Assembly (NCBI GenBank): GCA_014379885.1
Contig: JACMKW010000235.1
Span: 1-9,884, forward strand
Length of the DNA stretch: 9,884 bases
Direction: 5' to 3'
Source of the DNA: Rhizobacter sp.
GTDB lineage: Bacteria; Pseudomonadota; Gammaproteobacteria; Burkholderiales; Burkholderiaceae
Shown here: one piece after another, positions 4,823 through 9,884 of the stretch
How the letters are laid out: each line of letters starts with the position of its first letter
Numbering within the stretch: the first letter of the stretch is position 1
Position numbers and translations under genes: made by a program
The notes under the pieces: model-generated
Told to the model about the DNA's origin: nothing
Database searches by the model: none
The model's input: the letters and a program-made list of their open reading frames with translations, nothing else

Positions 4823-6124
4823 ATGACTGAACGTGTCCTGACCGGCATCACCACCTCCGGCACACCGCACCTCGGCAACTACGTGGGCGCGATCCGCCCG
4901 GCCATCAAGGCGAGCCTGGAGCCCGGTGTCGAGAGCTTCTTTTTCCTGGCCGACTACCACGCGCTGATCAAGTGCGATGACCCGGCGCGCATCGAGCGTT
5001 CGCGGCTTGAAATCGCCGCCACTTGGCTCGCCGCGGGGCTCGACACGACCCGCGTCACCTTCTACCGCCAGAGCGATATCCCCGAGACACCCGAGCTCAC
5101 CTGGCTGCTCACTTGCGTCACCGCCAAGGGCCAGATGAACCGCGCCCACGCCTACAAGGCAGCGACCGATGCCAACCTGGCCGCCGGTGAAGACATCGAC
5201 GCCAACATCACGATGGGCCTGTACAGCTATCCCATCCTGATGGCCGCCGACATCGTGCTGTTCAACGCCCACCGCGTGCCCGTGGGGCGCGATCAGGTGC
5301 AGCACATCGAGATGGCGCGTGATGTGGCCCAGCGCTTCAACCACCTGTTCGGCCAGGGCAAAGACATCTTCGTGCTGCCGCGCGCAGAAGTGGAAGAAGA
5401 CGTGGCCATGCTGCCGGGGCTCGATGGCCGCAAGATGTCGAAGAGCTACGACAACACCATCCCGCTGTTCGAAGGCGGCCCCAAGGCGTTGAAGGAAGCC
5501 GTGGCCCGCATCGTCACCGACTCGCGCCTGCCCGGTGAGCCCAAGGAGCCCGACACCTCCTCTCTCGTCACCATCTACGACGCGTTTGCCACCGCCACAC
5601 AAAAAGCCACGATGCGCACCGACCTGCGCGCCGGTCTGGGCTGGGGCGACGCCAAACAACGCACCGTGGAGCTGATCGAGTCCCACGTCGGCCCAATGCG
5701 CGCCCGCTACGAAGAGCTGATGGCCCACCCCGAGCGGGTGGAAGAAGCGCTGATGGTCGGCGCCGCCAAGGCACGCGCGGTCGCCCTGCCGCTGATGCAG
5801 CAGGTGCGCGAAGCCGTGGGTTTGCGCAAGATGGTGGCCGTGCCGCAGATGAAGAAGAGCGCAGCGCCAACAACCAAGCAAGCCCTGCCCGTCTTCAAGC
5901 AATACCGCGAAGCCGATGGCCGTTTCCACTTCAAGTTCAGCGCCGCCGATGGCACGTTGTTGCTGCAAGGTGGTGGTTTCGCCGAGGGCCGGGAATCGGG
6001 CCAACTGATCAAACGATTGAAGACGGAAGGTGTGGCCGCACTGCAAGGTGCATCGGTCGAGCTGCTCGCCACCCTGCCGCAGATCGAGGCCGCTCTCGCC
6101 ACCCTCGCCGCCCAAGGCGAGTGA
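4823..6124 (+). CDS. trpS: Tryptophan--tRNA ligase with C-terminal extension
   Basis: Class I tryptophanyl-tRNA synthetase, which charges tRNA-Trp with tryptophan using ATP. The HIGH-type signature is TSGTPHLGNY (11-20), the conserved GRDQVQHIE is at 155-163 and KMSKS at 204-208. ADYHALI near 43-49 and YPILMAADI near 136-144 form the expected active-site region. The catalytic and anticodon-binding parts end near residue 340. The protein has 433 residues, about 100 more than the 334-residue E. coli enzyme. After a linker (340-357) the extension reads FHFKFSAADGTLLLQGGGF (368-386) and LIKRLKTEGVAAL, which resembles a YegP/DUF1508-type domain. That resemblance is by eye. The extension may be usual for this bacterial group. 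It is the first gene of an apparent operon with the DUF3717-DUF1289 and MATE genes. Confidence 0.96.
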   Translation: MTERVLTGITTSGTPHLGNYVGAIRPAIKASLEPGVESFFFLADYHALIKCDDPARIERSRLEIAATWLAAGLDTTRVTFYRQSDIPETPELTWLLTCVTAKGQMNRAHAYKAATDANLAAGEDIDANITMGLYSYPILMAADIVLFNAHRVPVGRDQVQHIEMARDVAQRFNHLFGQGKDIFVLPRAEVEEDVAMLPGLDGRKMSKSYDNTIPLFEGGPKALKEAVARIVTDSRLPGEPKEPDTSSLVTIYDAFATATQKATMRTDLRAGLGWGDAKQRTVELIESHVGPMRARYEELMAHPERVEEALMVGAAKARAVALPLMQQVREAVGLRKMVAVPQMKKSAAPTTKQALPVFKQYREADGRFHFKFSAADGTLLLQGGGFAEGRESGQLIKRLKTEGVAALQGASVELLATLPQIEAALATLAAQGE

Positions 6125-6129
6125 GGCCC

Positions 6130-6564
6130 ATGGCCGGCATCCACGTCACCGACATCGAGTCCGCCATCAACTGGTGGCGCGAACGCTCGCCATCGCCCGA
6201 CGGCATCACTGCCTGCCCCGAGGTGCTCGCGCTCGCCGAGACCTATGCGCTGATGGTGTACTACCACGAGGCCGAGTGCGATGAAGACTCGATGCCGCCC
6301 AAGGCACACGCTGCCTGGCTTGCCTGGTATGCCATCACGCCTGACGCGCCGTGCATTGCCATCTGCTCCACCAGCCAGGGTGACAACATCTGTAAAGGCT
6401 GCGGCCGCACCTTCGACGAAGTGCAGCACTGGACTGTGATGACGCCCGGCGAGAAACGCCAGACTTGGCGGCGCATCACGATGGAAGGCACGGCTTGGCG
6501 CTTCAACCGTTATAGCGAGCGCGCTGGCCCCAAGAGTGAGCCCACCACCGAGGGCCTGGTTTGA
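6130..6564 (+). CDS. DUF3717 + DUF1289 fusion protein
   Basis: A 144-residue protein of unknown function with two recognisable small domains. Residues 6-46 (VTDIESAINWWRER, then LALAETYALMVYY) look like DUF3717, a betaproteobacterial helical domain. Residues 75-117 look like DUF1289, with CIAIC (75-79), CKGCGRTFDEVQHW (88-101) and a closing GEKRQTWRRI. Cys75, Cys79, Cys88 and Cys91 could bind a metal or Fe-S cluster. No signal peptide or membrane span is seen, so it is probably cytosolic. I use ATG 6130, with GAGG three bases before it and five bases after the trpS stop. GTG 6121, overlapping the trpS stop, is an alternative that adds three residues. The stop overlaps the MATE start, so the three genes are likely one operon. 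Confidence 0.82.
   Translation: MAGIHVTDIESAINWWRERSPSPDGITACPEVLALAETYALMVYYHEAECDEDSMPPKAHAAWLAWYAITPDAPCIAICSTSQGDNICKGCGRTFDEVQHWTVMTPGEKRQTWRRITMEGTAWRFNRYSERAGPKSEPTTEGLV
6550..6563 (+). promoter_or_regulatory. Shine-Dalgarno that decides the TTG start of the MATE gene
   Basis: GAGGG (6550-6554) lies six bases before TTG 6561-6563. The TTG overlaps the upstream TGA stop as TTGA. No ATG or GTG at this end of the frame is better placed, and the next in-frame ATG falls after the first conserved MATE segment. Confidence 0.7.
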
Positions 6565-7934
6565 CGCAGCACAATTTGCTGCACAGCGCCCGCCACATCG
6601 CCCCGCTTGCATGGCCGGTGTTCATCGGCCAGGTGGCCGTGCTGGCCTTCAGCACGGTCGACACGGTGATGGTGGCGCGTTATGCCGCGCTCGACCTGGC
6701 AGCACTCGCCGTGGGCGCGGCCGCCTACATCACCATCTTCGTCGGCTTCATGGGCGTGGTGCTGGCCATCGGGCCGATTGCTGGCCAGTTGTTCGGCGCA
6801 CGCAAGCTGGTCGAGGCTGGTGAACAACTGCACCAGGCGGCGTGGTTGGCGCTGGGCCTGTCAGTGCTGGGCAGCGCCTTGCTGCTGATGCCCGACCCCT
6901 TTCTCTACGCCGCCAACGCGTCACCGGCGGTGGCCGAGAAGGTGCGCGCCTACCTCGGTTTTCTTGCCATCGCGCTGCCACCTGCGCTGCTGTTCCAATC
7001 GTTTCGTGGCTTCAACACCGCGGTGTCACGGCCCAAGGTGGTGATGTCGCTGCAACTGGTGGGCCTGGCGCTCAAGGTGCCGCTGAACGCGATGCTGATC
7101 TACGGCATCCCGGCATGGCACATCCCCGAGATGGGCGCGGCCGGTTGCGGCCTGGCGAGCGCCATCGTGATGTGGCTGCAGCTGCTGCTGGCGTGGTGGG
7201 TGTTGCAGCGTGACCCGTTCTATGCACCTTTCGGGCTGCACGTGGCGCGGCTCAACCCACCCGACTGGCGCAGCCTGAAAGAGCTGCTGCGCCTGGGCGT
7301 GCCGATGGGCTTGTCCATCCTGATCGAGGTGACGGGCTTCACCTTCATGGCGATCTTCATCTCGCGCATTGGTGCCACACCGGTGGCGGGGCATCAACTC
7401 GCGGCCAACCTGGTGTCGCTGATGTTCATGATGCCGCTGGCCATCGCCAATGCCACCACGACGCTGGTAGCGCAAGCCATTGGTGCCAACGCACCAGCCG
7501 ATGCGAGGCGCCTGGGTTGGCATGGGCTGCAGATCGGCACCCTGATCGCCGCGCTGCTGGGCACCACGGTGTACCTCACGCGCGAAAGCGTGCTCGGCGC
7601 GTACACCAGCAACCCGGTCATCATTGCCGCGGCCATGCCGCTGCTGGCCTGGGTGGCGGTGTTTCACATCGCCGACGCAGCGCAGACCATTGCCGCGTTC
7701 GTGATGCGTGCCTACCGTGTGGCCACCGTGCCGATGGTGATCTATGCCGTGGCGCTGTGGGGCGTGGGGTTGGGCGGGGGGTACGTGCTCGCGTTCAACC
7801 TGACCGGGTTGACGCCAGCTTCCCTCTTGGGCGCACCAGGTTTCTGGGCGGCATCAGTCACGGGTCTGGTGTTATCTGGTGTGGCTTTGTGCAGCTTCAT
7901 GGGCTGGTTGCTGCGCCAAAAAAGCAGCGCCTGA
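6561..7934 (+). CDS. MATE family efflux transporter (NorM/MdtK-like)
   Basis: A 457-residue inner-membrane transporter of the multidrug and toxic compound extrusion family, which exports cationic drugs or metabolites in exchange for H+ or Na+. The length and about twelve hydrophobic spans fit NorM/MdtK. The two MatE repeats run roughly 13-175 and 240-400. The first has the signature FSTVDTVMVARYAALDLAALAVG (split here as FSTVDTVMVA 30-39 and LAALAVG), with Asp34 in the position of the functionally important acidic residue of NorM helix 1, and PIAGQLFGARK near 72-82. The second has the matching GHQLAANLVSLMFMMPLAIA. The start is TTG 6561, supported by GAGGG and by a four-base overlap with the previous gene. 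The substrate cannot be told. Its stop is four bases from that of the convergent histidine kinase. Confidence 0.93.
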   Translation: MTQHNLLHSARHIAPLAWPVFIGQVAVLAFSTVDTVMVARYAALDLAALAVGAAAYITIFVGFMGVVLAIGPIAGQLFGARKLVEAGEQLHQAAWLALGLSVLGSALLLMPDPFLYAANASPAVAEKVRAYLGFLAIALPPALLFQSFRGFNTAVSRPKVVMSLQLVGLALKVPLNAMLIYGIPAWHIPEMGAAGCGLASAIVMWLQLLLAWWVLQRDPFYAPFGLHVARLNPPDWRSLKELLRLGVPMGLSILIEVTGFTFMAIFISRIGATPVAGHQLAANLVSLMFMMPLAIANATTTLVAQAIGANAPADARRLGWHGLQIGTLIAALLGTTVYLTRESVLGAYTSNPVIIAAAMPLLAWVAVFHIADAAQTIAAFVMRAYRVATVPMVIYAVALWGVGLGGGYVLAFNLTGLTPASLLGAPGFWAASVTGLVLSGVALCSFMGWLLRQKSSA

Positions 7935-7938
7935 CGCG

Positions 7939-9276
7939 TCAAGCAGCGGGAAACCTCAGCTCGAAGCAGCTGCCACCGCCTTCACGCGCCAGGCAGCGCA
8001 CACCACCGCCGTGCCGCTCGGCAATCTGCTTGACCAGACTCAGGCCGAGGCCCACACCACCGGCCTGTTCGGCATGACCGGGCAAACGGTAGAAGGGTTC
8101 GAAGATGCGCTCGCGCTGCGCCTCGGGCACACCGGGGCCACGGTCGCACACCTGCACCGTGGCCTGGTTGCCGCTTGTGGCCACCAGCACGGTCACGTCG
8201 TCGCCCGCATACCGGCGTGCGTTCTCCAGCAGGTTGCGCAGCGCGCGGCGCAGCAGGCGTTCATCACCCTGCACGGTGGCCGAGCTGCCATCAACCTGCG
8301 CATCAACTCGAGCGCCTTCTTCGGCCGCCAATGCGAGCAGGTCGACCGGTTCGCGACGCTCCACCCGCTGCACGGCATCGAGCCGGCTGGCGAGCAGTAC
8401 CTCTTCGACCAGCGCATCGAGTTCGGCCACGTTGGTGTCGATCTCGCGCTTCAGGCGTTGTTGCTGTTCGGGCGAGGCGTCATCGAGCATCGAAACAGCC
8501 ATCTTCATGCGTGCCAGGGGCGAGCGCAGCTCGTGGCTCGCATTGGCCAGCAAGGATTGGTGCGAACGCACCAGGGTCTCGATGCGCTCGGCCGCCAGGT
8601 TGAAACTCGCCGCCACCGCCGCCACCTCGTCGCGGCCCGACACTTCCACACGGTGGTGCAGCTGGCCTGCGCCAAACTGCTCCACGCCCTTCTTGAGGGC
8701 TTGCAAGCGTCGAGTCAGATGGCGCACAGCCGGCCAGGCACCCGCTGCCACCGCAATGAACAACAGCACCAGCACGACCAGCGGCCCGATCCCGCGCTGC
8801 CATGCCGGTGGCAGGAAGGGCACGCCCAGCACCTGAGACCCGCGCCCACCGGCCTCACGAGCGCCCTGCCCCGGCGGCCCCCGCATGCCCTGGCGCAGGC
8901 CAGGCCGCATCACCCACAGCGTGCGGCCGTCATCGAGCGGAACGGCAAAACCACGCGAGCCGGTTTCCGACTGCCGACGCAAGAACGAATCAGACGCCAC
9001 GATGCGCGCACCCTGGCTGCTGTCGAGCGCCAACGGCATGCGCAGGCGCTGCGACCATTCCAGCAAGGCGGCAGCCTGGTCGGCCGCAGGCGCGTCGGGG
9101 CTGGGCAGCGAACGCTGAATCAGGTCGCCCCAGGCTGACATGCGGTCGGACACCACCGACTCGGAGTTTTGCCGCTCCTGCTCGATCTGCCGCTGGAACA
9201 ACCAGCCCGAGCCGAACGCAAACAGCAGCAGCACTGCCACCACCGTGAGGTAGATGCGCAGCGTCAGCGTCCTCAT
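7939..9276 (-). CDS. Two-component sensor histidine kinase (EnvZ/CpxA-like layout)
   Basis: A complete 445-residue membrane histidine kinase. Layout: transmembrane helix 1 at 8-27, a periplasmic sensor region of about 135 residues (28-162), helix 2 at 163-183, a HAMP linker at about 184-236, a HisKA dimerisation helix with SHELRSPLARMK and phospho-acceptor His248, then the ATPase domain with N-box RNLLENARR (Asn352), G1 DRGPGVP (Asp378), F-box FEPFYR and G2 GVGLGLSL (407-414). All catalytic parts are intact. The periplasmic part matches no sensor fold I recognise. Its end (125-150) is rich in Gly, Arg and Pro. ATG 9276 overlaps the stop of the response regulator by four bases (ATGA), so the pair is translated together and the kinase should phosphorylate that regulator. 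The stimulus is unknown. Confidence 0.94.
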   Translation of the reverse strand: MRTLTLRIYLTVVAVLLLFAFGSGWLFQRQIEQERQNSESVVSDRMSAWGDLIQRSLPSPDAPAADQAAALLEWSQRLRMPLALDSSQGARIVASDSFLRRQSETGSRGFAVPLDDGRTLWVMRPGLRQGMRGPPGQGAREAGGRGSQVLGVPFLPPAWQRGIGPLVVLVLLFIAVAAGAWPAVRHLTRRLQALKKGVEQFGAGQLHHRVEVSGRDEVAAVAASFNLAAERIETLVRSHQSLLANASHELRSPLARMKMAVSMLDDASPEQQQRLKREIDTNVAELDALVEEVLLASRLDAVQRVERREPVDLLALAAEEGARVDAQVDGSSATVQGDERLLRRALRNLLENARRYAGDDVTVLVATSGNQATVQVCDRGPGVPEAQRERIFEPFYRLPGHAEQAGGVGLGLSLVKQIAERHGGGVRCLAREGGGSCFELRFPAA

Positions 9277-9884
9277 TCCGAACTGTCCGCGTCCTGTTTC
9301 TTGGCAAACACGTAGCCCGCCCCGCGTACGGTCAGCACACGCCGCGGCGCCTTCGGGTCGTCTTCGATCACGGCGCGGATGCGCGAGATGTGCACGTCGA
9401 TGGATCGGTCAAAGGCTTCCAGGGGGTGGCCCTTGAGCAAGTCCATGATCTGGTCGCGCGACAGCACACGCCCCGGGCTTTGCGCCAGCACTACCAGCAA
9501 ATCGAACTGGTGGCTGGTCAGGTCGCAGGGCTGGCCGGCCAACCGGGCCACACGGGCGCCGAGGTCGATCTCCAGCCGGCCGAAACGCAGCACTTCGTCA
9601 GCCGACGAAACGGGTGCGGCACGGCGCAGCAAAGCTTTCACCCGAGCCAGCAACTCACGCGGCTCGAAGGGCTTGGGCAGGTAGTCGTCGGCGCCCAACT
9701 CCAGGCCGACGATGCGATCCATGGGCTCGCCGCGCGCGGTGAGCATCAGCAGTGGCAGCTGCCGCGTGCGCGGGTTGCCACGCAGCTCGCGGCAGAGATC
9801 AAGGCCATCGCCATCGGGCAGCATCAGGTCGAGCACCAGGGCGTCATAGGCCTCACCCGCCAGGCGCTCGCGGCCTTGGGCCAG
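9273..9884 (-). CDS. OmpR-family response regulator, 5' end outside window
   Basis: The last 203 residues of an OmpR/PhoB-type DNA-binding response regulator. The start codon and about 35 N-terminal residues, with the acidic pocket, lie beyond the window. In the visible part the phospho-acceptor is Asp19 in LVLDLMLPDGDGLDLC, the switch Thr is in LMLTARGEP (Thr49) and the conserved Lys71 in YLPKPFEPRELLARVKALLRR. The winged-helix domain covers about 97-195, with LTSHQFDLLVVLAQSPGRVL, DRSIDVHISRIR and the closing VLTVRGAGYVF. The receiver resembles E. coli OmpR closely (DRIVGLELGADDYLPKPFEP), yet this does not show that it regulates porins. The frame entering at 9884 reads LAQGRERLAGEAYDAL, continuous with the receiver. 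It is followed by its kinase with an ATGA overlap, and their promoter is outside the window. Confidence 0.94.
   Translation of the reverse strand: MAQGRERLAGEAYDALVLDLMLPDGDGLDLCRELRGNPRTRQLPLLMLTARGEPMDRIVGLELGADDYLPKPFEPRELLARVKALLRRAAPVSSADEVLRFGRLEIDLGARVARLAGQPCDLTSHQFDLLVVLAQSPGRVLSRDQIMDLLKGHPLEAFDRSIDVHISRIRAVIEDDPKAPRRVLTVRGAGYVFAKKQDADSSE

Noticed and set aside
4613..6115. Long minus-strand open frame antisense to trpS that runs in-frame into purN (708 codons in total)
   Set aside because: PurN is complete from ATG 4612. The upstream part is His/Gly/Gln-rich, matches no domain and mirrors trpS codons, as expected of an antisense frame in GC-rich DNA.
7905..7931. GCTGC...GCAGC hairpin with an A-run near the MATE stop, considered as a terminator
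   Set aside because: The stem is only 5 bp with the A-run in the loop, and no T-run follows it on either strand.
7879..9138. 419-codon plus-strand frame antisense to the histidine kinase
   Set aside because: His/Arg/Ala-rich shadow that overlaps the end of the MATE gene. The minus frame has intact H, N, G1, F and G2 boxes.
1..9884. tRNA, rRNA, CRISPR array, insertion sequence, prophage or toxin-antitoxin genes
   Set aside because: No direct-repeat/spacer pattern, cloverleaf, transposase or terminal inverted repeats was seen on reading both strands.

Overview
The window is GC-rich, tightly packed chromosomal DNA of betaproteobacterial type. The rpmB-rpmG pair, a DesA-type membrane desaturase, DUF1653, DUF3717 and a C-terminally extended TrpRS together suggest Burkholderiales, perhaps near the Rubrivivax/Leptothrix/Comamonadaceae group. 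That placement is inferred from gene content and general feel, not from a search. No phage, IS element, CRISPR array, tRNA or rRNA is visible. Most genes look like stable housekeeping or conserved accessory genes.

Layout: (1) 1-390, the end of rpmB (L28) and all of rpmG (L33), closed by a strong intrinsic terminator. (2) 400-1780, a fatty-acid desaturase on the minus strand with its own terminator and a dyad-rich upstream region. (3) 1826-3988, an RsmB/NOP-family rRNA m5C methyltransferase (minus) that diverges, across only 22 bp, from a translationally coupled DUF1653-DUF1345 pair (plus). (4) 3989-4822, purN (minus), whose stop abuts the DUF1345 stop, followed by a 210-bp spacer full of small palindromes. 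(5) 4823-7934, an apparent operon of trpS (with a C-terminal extension), a DUF3717+DUF1289 fusion protein and a MATE transporter that starts at TTG. (6) 7939-9884, an OmpR-family response regulator (5' end outside the window) and its histidine kinase on the minus strand, convergent with the MATE gene and joined by an ATGA overlap.

The genes do not form one obvious pathway. They fall into ribosome and translation functions (rpmB, rpmG, RsmB/NOP enzyme, trpS), purine synthesis (purN), the membrane and envelope (desaturase, DUF1345, MATE transporter, two-component system), and small conserved proteins of unknown role (DUF1653, DUF3717-DUF1289). I see no clearly new biological system. The points most worth a second look are the shared AT-rich element between two divergent, apparently leaderless genes, the TrpRS extension, the DUF3717-DUF1289 fusion, the pore-like loop of the DUF1345 protein, the palindrome cluster upstream of trpS, and the dyads around the desaturase promoter.
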